Below, piece after piece: positions 8,570 to 15,296 of a DNA stretch of 16,668 nt. The notes beneath the pieces were generated by a model that was given only the letters and a program-made list of their open reading frames with translations, was not told the origin of the DNA and did no database searches. Position numbers and translations under genes: made by a program. The stretch spans positions 1-16,668 of the forward strand of contig CAZYXU010000075.1 in assembly GCA_964650945.1 (NCBI GenBank). The letters run 5' to 3'. How positions within the stretch are numbered: the first letter of the stretch is position 1; the number at the start of each line of letters is the position of its first letter. This DNA is from JAXGPF01 sp964650945. Its GTDB lineage: Bacteria; Verrucomicrobiota; Kiritimatiellia; JAAZAB01.

Positions 8570-8634
8570 CCTGCGCCTGCAATGCGGCAGTTAGTGCCAA
8601 TAATTATTCTAAATTCAGGGAGCATGATCGCATC

Positions 8635-8706
8635 GGTAGGGCGCCCAGTGCCGCAGCGCGGCCCGCGCCTTGGGCGCCATGGCGGTCAGGGCCTGACCGC
8701 CCTACC
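8635..8706. repeat. 72-bp double-hairpin repeat with GGTAGGGCG terminal inverted repeats
   Basis: It begins GGTAGGGCG (8635-8643) and ends CGCCCTACC (8698-8706), a perfect 9-bp inverted pair. Inside are a GGCGCCCA/TGGGCGCC pairing and a near-perfect hairpin GGCGGTCAGG-G-CCTGACCGCC. It lies between the GH1 stop and the regulator start. REP/BIME-like or a short non-autonomous mobile element is the best description. It could also attenuate transcription from GH1 into the regulator. Shared pieces recur at 15247-15276 and 668-694. Confidence 0.7.
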
Positions 8707-8742
8707 AAAACATTTTAAATTGTCGAGACCATTATGAGAACA

Positions 8743-10116
8743 TTAAAATAATTCCGCCCCATCAGCGGCGATGACCTTCCCGTACCATAAAGCCGAATCT
8801 TTTAAAATGCGCCGCTGGGTTTCGTAATCAACGTAAACTATGCCATACCGCGGACCATACCCGCCCGTCCACTCGAAATTGTCCATCCATGACCATAGAA
8901 AATAACCCTGCACGGGGATTTCCCGCGCCGCGCGCCGCAATTCCCGCAGGTAACGGGCCAGATAATCAATCCGCTGGGGATCGTGCACCCCGCCATCCAG
9001 GGCCGGCCAGTCGGGATTGGGCAGGCCGTTTTCCGTAATAACAATCGGCCGCCGGTAACGCTCGTACAAGAATTTTGGTCCCCAATAAAGACATTCCGGC
9101 GTGCAATGGACCAGGGCGCTGCCGGGCGGCGGATTGACTTTTTCGGCGCCGGCGCCGACCAGCGTACCGGAATAAATATTGACGCCGCAAAAGTCCAACG
9201 GCTGGGCGATTAATTCCAGGTCGCGCTCCCACCCCGCCGGCAGCAGGTCGCCCACCAGCCGCAATCCATCCTCCGGGTACCGACCGAGATGCACCGGGTC
9301 CATCCACCAGGCGTTGGTGCGGCCGCCGGCAAAGAATTCATCCCGGCTGGCTGGCACGGCGAACATCCGGCGCCGCGCGGCTTCAATCTGGTCGGCGGTG
9401 GAGTTTTGCGGCATATATACCATGCCCACCGGCGCGTCGCCGATGCAGGGCGGCTTGACACACGCTGTCCGCAGCGCCTGCACGGCCCGGCCATGGGCCA
9501 TCAAGGCATGATGTCCGGCCAGCAAGACATCGTCCAATGGCAAATCCAGCGCCGGCGCTTGCAGGATTTTACCGCCCGAGGCATAGCCGAACCCGATGAA
9601 TCCCTGAATTTCGTTCAACGTCATCCAGTGGGTGACCCGGTCGGAAAGCCGTTCCGCCACGATGCGCGCATATTCGCCGAACCAATCCACAATCTCGCGG
9701 TTCAGCCAGCCGCCCCGATGGAACAGGGCTTGCGGCAAATCCCAATGGTAAAGAGTCGGCCACGGCGCGATGCCGGCAGCGAGCAGGGCGTCGGTCAAAC
9801 GGTCGTAAAAATCCAAACCTTTTTGATTCACCGCGCCGTCACCGGCCGGCAAGACGCGCGGCCAGGAGATGGAAAACCGGTAGGCCCGCAGGCCGACCTG
9901 GCGCATCAAGGCCACATCCTCCGCGTACCGGTGGTAATGGTCGCAAGCCACGTCGCCGGTGGCGCCGCCGCGGATCGCGCCGGGTTTCCGGCACAGGGTA
10001 TCCCAGATTGAAAGCCCCTTGCCGTCTTCCCGGGCGGCGCCTTCCACCTGGTAGGCGGAAGTAGCCGCGCCCCAGGTAAAATCCTTTGGGAAACCGATTG
10101 AAGATTGATTTTTCAT
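8743..10116 (-). CDS. GH1 beta-glucosidase
   Basis: 457 residues, normal GH1 length, and no signal peptide, so a cytoplasmic hydrolase of imported beta-linked di- or oligosaccharides is inferred. The N-terminal family signature is present: FPKDFTWGAATSAYQVEG (residues 9-26). HWDLPQAL (124-131) carries the sugar-binding His/Asp region. The acid/base motif is TLNE (166-169, Glu169) followed by Ile170 instead of the usual Pro. The nucleophile motif ITENG (360-364) gives Glu362. The aglycone/glycone-site region WSWMDNFEW (408-416) is typical. The start at 10116 is supported by GGAG six nt upstream (10123-10126). Upstream, at 10161-10189, lie two tandem copies of a repeated motif that may be regulatory. 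The exact substrate (glucoside, galactoside or fucoside) cannot be told. Confidence 0.95.
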   Translation of the reverse strand: MKNQSSIGFPKDFTWGAATSAYQVEGAAREDGKGLSIWDTLCRKPGAIRGGATGDVACDHYHRYAEDVALMRQVGLRAYRFSISWPRVLPAGDGAVNQKGLDFYDRLTDALLAAGIAPWPTLYHWDLPQALFHRGGWLNREIVDWFGEYARIVAERLSDRVTHWMTLNEIQGFIGFGYASGGKILQAPALDLPLDDVLLAGHHALMAHGRAVQALRTACVKPPCIGDAPVGMVYMPQNSTADQIEAARRRMFAVPASRDEFFAGGRTNAWWMDPVHLGRYPEDGLRLVGDLLPAGWERDLELIAQPLDFCGVNIYSGTLVGAGAEKVNPPPGSALVHCTPECLYWGPKFLYERYRRPIVITENGLPNPDWPALDGGVHDPQRIDYLARYLRELRRAAREIPVQGYFLWSWMDNFEWTGGYGPRYGIVYVDYETQRRILKDSALWYGKVIAADGAELF

Positions 10117-10160
10117 AAACTACTCCGCGGCGCGCAGCCACAAACAAAGGTACTCGGAAT

Positions 10161-10237
10161 TGGCAGAACCATTTTATGGCAGAACCATTTATTTCAGCAT
10201 ATATTATTGCATTTCTTTTCCGGTAATGATTCTGCCA
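10161..10237. repeat. Tandem plus inverted TGGCAGAACCATT motif cluster upstream of GH1
   Basis: Two direct copies TGGCAGAACCATT (10161-10173 and 10177-10189, period 16) are followed by an inverted copy AATGATTCTGCCA (10225-10237, one mismatch). The region lies 45-121 bp upstream of the GH1 start. It is either a dispersed palindromic repeat or a set of regulator-binding sites. Confidence 0.65.
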
Positions 10238-10315
10238 TATCCGGCAATCCTCCCAATCATGAAAATCACTGTAAGAACATTTCGCTTTTTATAGCAGTAG
10301 TTGATGGATAAGGCG

Positions 10316-13300
10316 CTATGGTTCGAAATCAGTCGGCTCCGCCCCCGGCTCCACCTGGAGCGCATCCACCCAGACCTTTCCCTCGCCCAGCACGCGCACG
10401 CCGAATAAATGATAAGGGCTGATGGATGGCGTGATCACGCCGGTATGCGTATAACGCTGCCAGTCCGTCGTCAGCTTGAATTCCGGCATTTCCCGGGCCT
10501 CCGGCGCGTCGAGGGTGGTGATGTCGTCATTAAATCCCGTCAGGCGCGCGACCACGCCGTCCCGGTCGGCCTTGAGATATGCCGAAAACACGAAACGCGC
10601 CGGCTGCTCCACCCGCGGCGCCAGGCTGAAAGAAAATCCGCTCCACCAGCTCAGCCAGCGCTGCCAGGTACCCGTCTGGGCTTGCAGGCGGAAACTCGCC
10701 GAACCGTGCCAAGCTTGATTCGTATCGACTGCAAACATCCCGGTTCCGGCGCCTAACAGGCCGATATCGGTCCGGCCGAACTGGTCATGCAAATATATGT
10801 AATAATCCGGCCAATCAGGCAGCGTGGCTTCCTCGAACGACGGATTACGCGCCAGGTTGCGCTTGCCCAGGCGCCCGGAATCCGGCTCCGCCAGCGCGGC
10901 AAAACGCGGTTCGGCCTGGCCCGGATCGGCCTGCATTTCCACCCGTACTGCCGCCGGTTCCGGCAGTTCACGGGCGTCCAGGAGATATGCGCGGGTGGCG
11001 AAGGGCGCCAGCGCTTCCGCGAAGGCGCCGCCGTGCACCGGGTAACGTTCCGCGCCAAACAGCCGGGTAACCTCCCCCGCCAATCCCGTAATGGTAAAGG
11101 TCGTCTTTACCGGGTACGGCCGGGTGTTGGCCGCCAGCAAGACCAGTCCGCCCGCCGGCCGCCGCCGCAGCGCTACCTGCACATCCGGGTATTGGTCCGT
11201 GTCCGGATCATAACGGCCCGGCGCATAATCCACGGTCTGCGGGATATCGGGCGTAACGGCAATCGGCCCGATTTCCTTGAATTCGGCGCCCAACTGCCGC
11301 AGGGCATCCATGGATAAACGGTGCCGATAGGGATAGACAAAATAGAACAAGGCCTTGGCGCCGTGAATGACCGCCAGGTAGGACTGGCAAAGTTGCTCCT
11401 CCGGCAGCAGGATGCGCTTGCGCATCCCGCTCCACAACTCGCCCACCGGCACGATCCAGGTCGGATGCCCGATGGCATCGCCCCGCCGCTTGGTCCAGGT
11501 GGTGATCTTGGACATCCAGTTCACCGTCCCGCGGACGCCGGTCCTGGGCTGCTCGCCGCAGGGAATCCAGTACGGGTCGGTGCCGACGATATCGCTCCAA
11601 TCCAGCCATTCATCGCCCGGGGGGATATGCGATGAATACAGGATCACCCAGGGATGATATCCATCCAACTCGTTGACGGCGCAGTACAGTTTGCGGCCCG
11701 GCTCGATCTGGTGCGCCCAGCCCGGTTCATCGAAATGAAAATAGGCCATGAGCGTCGGCAGGTTTTTCAGATTCTCCGCGCCCAGTAACATCCGTTCCAT
11801 GTTTTTTTCAACCAGCTCCGGGAAATCCGGCTCGCTTTTTTTCTGGATCAGGTTGACCGTGGCATACCGATCGAGCGGATCAACCACCAACAGGTTGTGC
11901 CGGGCGGCCTGCTGATGGAAAGCCGCCGCATTCGTCGGATTCTGAAAAGCATTCCAGCGCAGCACGCTGTTCATGCCGGCGGCGGCCACATCGGCGAAAT
12001 CCTGCTCGTTGGTGCCGCTAAAGACCACGCCGATGGGGAAGAAAGGCTGGCCATCCCGCAGCACCACGCCGGCATGCCGGGCGATTTTCCATTCCAACCC
12101 CGGCCGCGGCGCGCGCTTCACCAGTTCGAAGCCGCGGCTGATCACGGTTTGCCCATCCTTATTCAGCAGCACCATATCCCACGCATGGCGGCCGGCCGGC
12201 ACCGCGGCAAGCTTGACGCGGACTTCCGGCGCCGCGGCGACCCTGGCCGACTCACCCATGGTCTTGCCGTCCGCATCCCGGACGGCCGCGCGCATGCCTT
12301 GCAGCGCCGCCGCCGGCAGCGCCACGGCGCCGCGCACCACGGCCTCGGGCTCGGTGGTGTAAAACGAACGGTCGGGAAAAACCCTTGACAGCAAAGTCAA
12401 GTGCCCGGTATCGGTGACATATTCAATTTGCAGGATTTCACCGCCATCCGCATCCACCAGTTCCAGCTCCGCCGTCCGGCTGGCAAGCGTCGCCGCCGGG
12501 ACAAAGATTTTCATGGGCAGCACTGCCGGACCTTTGACGGTCAGGCGTTCAACGGTGCGCGCCGGCGCGGCGCCCAACGGGCGGTCGGTCACACGGACTT
12601 CCAACGCCTTGGCCCGGGGTGTCGCCGCATGGATTTCCGCCTGGATTTCGTAGCCGTATTGCCCGTTGGTTTCGACATAGGGGCCGGCCGCCGCATTCCG
12701 CAGGCCGGCCAGGAATGGGGTTGCCGGCTGGATGTTTTCCATCCCGCGCACCCGGCCGAAGCGGAACGGCTCGTGAAAAGTCTGAAACAACTGCGACCAG
12801 GCAAAGGTAAGGCTTTCCTGGTACACCTCAACCCCTTGGGGATCAATCACCGGGATGCGGATCGTTCCGCAGAAATTGAAGCGCAAATTATCCAGGCGGC
12901 CATGGGCGGCCAGCACGCTCAAAGGCAGCGCGATTTCCGCCTGCCAGCCGGTGTCGGTCACGCGCGCCGCCGAGCGCCAGGGCATGTCCCACTGGCGGTC
13001 GGTGTCGTAATCGCCGGCCGCGTTGCGCGTTTTCTGCTGCTCCGCGCGCACGTTGACGGCGTTCAACATGTAGTGGTAATACAAGCGCCCGTCCGTCCCC
13101 GGGTCAACGAAGATTTCAATGGAATCGTCCTGGTTAACGCCGCCGTCGCGTTGCCGGATTTTCGGATTGATGCTTGCCGGCCGCGGATGCCTGATTTGGG
13201 CCGCGATGTAAAGCCACTGGTTGTCGCAAGCCAGTTTAAAACACGCCGCCTCCGTGATTTCATCCTTGCGGTACACATTCAGCCGTTCAATCACGGCCGC

Positions 13301-13474
13301 CTGCCGCCAGCAGGCATCATCCAGGACCCCGTCCAGCGCCGGCGCCGCGGCTGCCGGCGGTACGGTGATTTGCGGGGGCGGCGGCAAATCCGCCCCCACC
13401 ATCACGCCCGGCAAAGCGCAGGTCATGGCCAGTAAAATCACCGCCCGCTGCAACCGAATTGCGTAATAATTCAT
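10316..13474 (-). CDS. Large secreted multidomain glycosidase-like protein (paralogue B)
   Basis: 1052 residues from ATG 13474, preceded by AAGGGG (13479-13484, 4-nt spacing). Residues 1-28 are a signal peptide. A CBM9-like domain (about 36-250) shows LDGVLDDACW, WLYIAAQI, DDSIEIFVDPGTDG and WQAEIALPL. Beta-rich domains follow to about 455. The TIM-barrel-like core (about 460-745) carries LRDGQPFFPIG, FDEP (Asp582-Glu583), DGYHP, YSSHIP, GTDPYW, GELWSG (Glu679), KR, YLAVIHGAKALFYF. The Glu583-Glu679 spacing of 96 equals that in paralogue A. Then come a beta-domain, a NPSFEEA...WPDYY start of a CBM4/9-like module (about 870-1052), and the conserved ending VWVDALQVEPG...DFEP. A secreted polysaccharide-degrading enzyme is inferred; I do not recognise the family. 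It lies 92 bp downstream of the 13567-14934 gene with a strong hairpin between them. Confidence 0.87.
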   Translation of the reverse strand: MNYYAIRLQRAVILLAMTCALPGVMVGADLPPPPQITVPPAAAAPALDGVLDDACWRQAAVIERLNVYRKDEITEAACFKLACDNQWLYIAAQIRHPRPASINPKIRQRDGGVNQDDSIEIFVDPGTDGRLYYHYMLNAVNVRAEQQKTRNAAGDYDTDRQWDMPWRSAARVTDTGWQAEIALPLSVLAAHGRLDNLRFNFCGTIRIPVIDPQGVEVYQESLTFAWSQLFQTFHEPFRFGRVRGMENIQPATPFLAGLRNAAAGPYVETNGQYGYEIQAEIHAATPRAKALEVRVTDRPLGAAPARTVERLTVKGPAVLPMKIFVPAATLASRTAELELVDADGGEILQIEYVTDTGHLTLLSRVFPDRSFYTTEPEAVVRGAVALPAAALQGMRAAVRDADGKTMGESARVAAAPEVRVKLAAVPAGRHAWDMVLLNKDGQTVISRGFELVKRAPRPGLEWKIARHAGVVLRDGQPFFPIGVVFSGTNEQDFADVAAAGMNSVLRWNAFQNPTNAAAFHQQAARHNLLVVDPLDRYATVNLIQKKSEPDFPELVEKNMERMLLGAENLKNLPTLMAYFHFDEPGWAHQIEPGRKLYCAVNELDGYHPWVILYSSHIPPGDEWLDWSDIVGTDPYWIPCGEQPRTGVRGTVNWMSKITTWTKRRGDAIGHPTWIVPVGELWSGMRKRILLPEEQLCQSYLAVIHGAKALFYFVYPYRHRLSMDALRQLGAEFKEIGPIAVTPDIPQTVDYAPGRYDPDTDQYPDVQVALRRRPAGGLVLLAANTRPYPVKTTFTITGLAGEVTRLFGAERYPVHGGAFAEALAPFATRAYLLDARELPEPAAVRVEMQADPGQAEPRFAALAEPDSGRLGKRNLARNPSFEEATLPDWPDYYIYLHDQFGRTDIGLLGAGTGMFAVDTNQAWHGSASFRLQAQTGTWQRWLSWWSGFSFSLAPRVEQPARFVFSAYLKADRDGVVARLTGFNDDITTLDAPEAREMPEFKLTTDWQRYTHTGVITPSISPYHLFGVRVLGEGKVWVDALQVEPGAEPTDFEP

Positions 13475-13526
13475 AGTGCCCCTTGTTTTTTCATTAACCG
13501 CTTCCGGAAAATCAAAATCAATGAGT

Positions 13527-13554
13527 TGCTTTCAAAAGTCAGATTTTGAAAGCA
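13527..13554. repeat. Perfect palindrome, 11-bp stem and 6-nt loop
   Basis: TGCTTTCAAAA (13527-13537) pairs exactly with TTTTGAAAGCA (13544-13554) around GTCAGA. It lies 12 bp after the stop of the beta-helix-like gene and about 50 bp before paralogue B. No U-tract follows in the direction of transcription, so it is not a standard intrinsic terminator. It could be a processing or stability hairpin or a dispersed repeat; a related partial copy is at 1423-1444. Confidence 0.7.
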
Positions 13555-13566
13555 GTATTCATCCCG

Positions 13567-14934
13567 CTAATCCGTGCCGGCGCCCGCCGCTGCCGGCTGC
13601 ATTTTAAAAGTCAAGACCTCCCGGTATTTTGACGGATGATAACCGGCCATCGCCGCCGGCTTGAATCCATCGGCATTCACCGTGATTTTATATGTGTACT
13701 CCCGGGTATCGGGCGTGTTTACCTTGTCGGTTGTCCGGCGCACAAACTCCGTCAGTAGCAGCGCGCCCGTTGTATTCTTGTCCGGTGTGCGCCCGTCCGC
13801 GCCCGTCCGCAGGCGCGGCGGCTCGGCGGCGGCCAGTTCGCCCTGTTCGTTTTCCACCGACACCAGGGCGCCGGCCAGCGGCCGTCCATCCTGATCGGCT
13901 ACGGCAACTATGACATGCCTCTTGGAAACAAGGAACGGATACTGGCGTTTGCCGGTGCGCGGATTGTCCCAGGCCTGGTAAACATCGCCCTTGGCCGGTG
14001 GATTCCATTGGCAGTCAATCAAGGTTAATCCGCGATCCGAATGCGTCAGCATCCAGTTATGAACATTATTTTCAAAAACACAGTCAACCATCGTCAGCAC
14101 GATGGAGCCGCCGTCGCGGACGGCCGCGTCCATCCGGCGGAAAACACAACCGGCGATGGGATGAACTGTCCAGCAATTATAGATGCCAGTCAGACTCTCT
14201 TCAAAAACAGTTCTTTCCACCCGGGCATTGCGGTCCAGAGAGGACAGTATATATCCATCCGCGCCCGATATCCGCGAGTTGACGAGCACCGGCGCGGCGC
14301 CCAGCCGCACGCCGGGCGCCCCGCCGGAACGCTGACCGGTGTTTGCCGACATCGCGCCCGCGGTTCCGGAAGCCGCCGCGGCGATGACGCTGTGGTAGGC
14401 ATGCAATTCCCCGCCCGGCCCCGACCGGGTTTGACCCTGTGCGTCCGGCGGCACAAATCCGACATACAAGGTGCGCGGCGCATTGGTGAAGCTTTCAATC
14501 AAGAGCGTTCCGCCTGACTCCGCGCTTTCGGACACCCCCAGCGTTAAACGATTGCGGCCAGGCGGTGTTATTGACGAAGGCAACGGTGAATTCTGCCCCG
14601 GGATATGCCCCGGATAAACCACTACATTCCCCCGCACCAGCATGGTTTCATTGGCGGCATCCGCGCCGGCGATCTGAAAAAATGTTTCGCCGCCGTCGTT
14701 TAACCCGATTACCAGGTGCGCATCCAGCGCATAACGCTGCTGCGCTTCGTCATAATGGATCACATTCCAACCATGCAGGCGATCCAGTTGCAGCAGCAGC
14801 GCCGGCGTGGCGGGCGCGGCCGGCGGATAACCCATCACATGCAGGGAACGCGCGGATTCGTCGTAGGCGACCAATCCCGCCGAGACGGCGGCGCAGCCTG
14901 CCAGCCAAAAAGTTATTTGCAGATATGATTTCAT
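13567..14934 (-). CDS. Exported beta-helix-like protein with C-terminal carboxypeptidase-regulatory-like domain, possible lipoprotein
   Basis: 455 residues from ATG 14934. GGAG seven nt upstream (14942-14945) supports this start over any reading that extends across the N gap. The N-terminus has a short hydrophobic segment with LAGC at 11-14, matching a lipobox; ordinary signal peptidase I cleavage after AVSA (16-19) is an alternative. Residues about 95-330 look like beta-helix turns: NRLTLGVSES, VLVNSRISGADGYI, VERTVFEESLTGIYNC, AGCVFRR and IVLTMVDCVFENN. Residues about 340-445 resemble an Ig-like CarboxypepD_reg domain (VIVAVADQDGRPLAGALVSV, then YKITVNADGFK). No catalytic motif is identified. 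Right-handed beta-helix proteins in glycan loci are often lyases or surface glycan-binding proteins; which applies here is unknown. It lies between paralogues B and C. Confidence 0.75.
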   Translation of the reverse strand: MKSYLQITFWLAGCAAVSAGLVAYDESARSLHVMGYPPAAPATPALLLQLDRLHGWNVIHYDEAQQRYALDAHLVIGLNDGGETFFQIAGADAANETMLVRGNVVVYPGHIPGQNSPLPSSITPPGRNRLTLGVSESAESGGTLLIESFTNAPRTLYVGFVPPDAQGQTRSGPGGELHAYHSVIAAAASGTAGAMSANTGQRSGGAPGVRLGAAPVLVNSRISGADGYILSSLDRNARVERTVFEESLTGIYNCWTVHPIAGCVFRRMDAAVRDGGSIVLTMVDCVFENNVHNWMLTHSDRGLTLIDCQWNPPAKGDVYQAWDNPRTGKRQYPFLVSKRHVIVAVADQDGRPLAGALVSVENEQGELAAAEPPRLRTGADGRTPDKNTTGALLLTEFVRRTTDKVNTPDTREYTYKITVNADGFKPAAMAGYHPSKYREVLTFKMQPAAAGAGTD

Positions 14935-15008
14935 CTTCCCTCTCCCCTGCGCAACAATATCCCGACAGCGTGCAACATTCCGCGGCATCGTCTCATTATG
15001 GCAATTAT

Positions 15009-15038
15009 CGGCAGAACTATTTTTTCGGCAGAACCATT
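15009..15038. repeat. Two tandem CGGCAGAACCATT-type motifs
   Basis: CGGCAGAACTATT at 15009-15021 and CGGCAGAACCATT at 15026-15038, period 17. They lie 75-104 bp upstream of the 14934 start, about the same position as the copies upstream of GH1. Confidence 0.6.
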
Positions 15039-15080
15039 TTATTGGTTTATGGGAAGCAATGGAATTATTCAACATGATAA

Positions 15081-15090
15081 NNNNNNNNNN
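15081..15090. other. Short assembly gap (10 N)
   Basis: Ten N placed between two arms of the repeated GGCAGAACC motif family. The sequence on its right (15091-15240) differs in composition from its surroundings, so this may be a join of non-adjacent pieces. Confidence 0.9.
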
Positions 15091-15240
15091 GACTTCAATT
15101 TCTTCTTCCTTGACTGTTCCATCTTTCGGCGCCTTGATTAAAACAAGTTCCGCGCCCACCGAAGCGGCAATTTCCTCGAGCTCTCTTTTCTTAATCCCGT
15201 CACCGCCAATGATTCTGCCATCAATGGTTCTGTAATCTCT
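15091..15240 (-). pseudogene. Unidentified coding-like fragment next to the gap
   Basis: On the minus strand 15240-15091 reads without a stop as RDYRTIDGRIIGGDGIKKRE, then LEEIAASVGAELVLIKAPKD and GTVKEEEIEV up to the N run. It is charged, Lys/Glu-rich and has coding-like composition, with visibly lower GC than the flanking genes. A TAG lies in frame upstream at 15271-15273 and no start codon with a ribosome site is evident. It could be a remnant of a displaced gene, a piece of another locus joined by misassembly, or chance. I do not recognise the family. Confidence 0.35.
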
Positions 15241-15292
15241 GGAAAGCGGCGCCCAAGGCGCGAGCTGCCCCTACCCGGCAATGGTTCTACCA
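15208..15292. repeat. Three inverted copies of the TGGCAGAACCATT motif
   Basis: AATGATTCTGCCA (15208-15220), AATGGTTCTGTA (15223-15234) and AATGGTTCTACCA (15280-15292) are complementary to the forward copies at 15009-15038. The last copy ends 5 bp from the stop codon of paralogue C. Confidence 0.6.
15247..15276. repeat. Fragment of the GGTAGGG hairpin element
   Basis: On the minus strand this reads GGTAGGGGCAGCT followed by CGCGCCTTGGGCGCC. The latter 15 bases are identical to part of the 8635-8706 element. It lacks the second hairpin and right terminus, so it looks like a truncated copy inserted among the GGCAGAACC motifs. Confidence 0.55.
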
Positions 15293-15296
15293 TCAA

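Larger units (their letters stand above)
14935..15296. other. Intergenic region with repeat clusters, a 10-N gap and a coding-like fragment
   Basis: About 360 bp between the beta-helix-like gene and paralogue C. It contains forward copies of the GGCAGAACCATT motif (15009-15038), the gap (15081-15090), a coding-like low-GC stretch (15091-15240), inverted copies of the motif (15208-15292) and a fragment of the GGTAGGG element (15247-15276). No complete gene or obvious promoter is visible. Confidence 0.6.

Noticed and set aside
12401..13435. 344-residue open frame on the plus strand opposite paralogue B
   Set aside because: Antisense shadow of a GC-rich gene with Arg/Pro/His-rich, non-homologous composition; paralogue B has clear domains and a ribosome site. 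The many other plus-strand open frames in the window fail for the same reason.
14935..15159. N-terminal extension of the beta-helix-like gene across the 10-N gap
   Set aside because: The extension translates repeat motifs and Ns. The ATG at 14934 has a proper ribosome site and begins a signal peptide.
15009..15292. CRISPR array
   Set aside because: The copies are short (12-13 bp), occur in both orientations and lack regular spacers.
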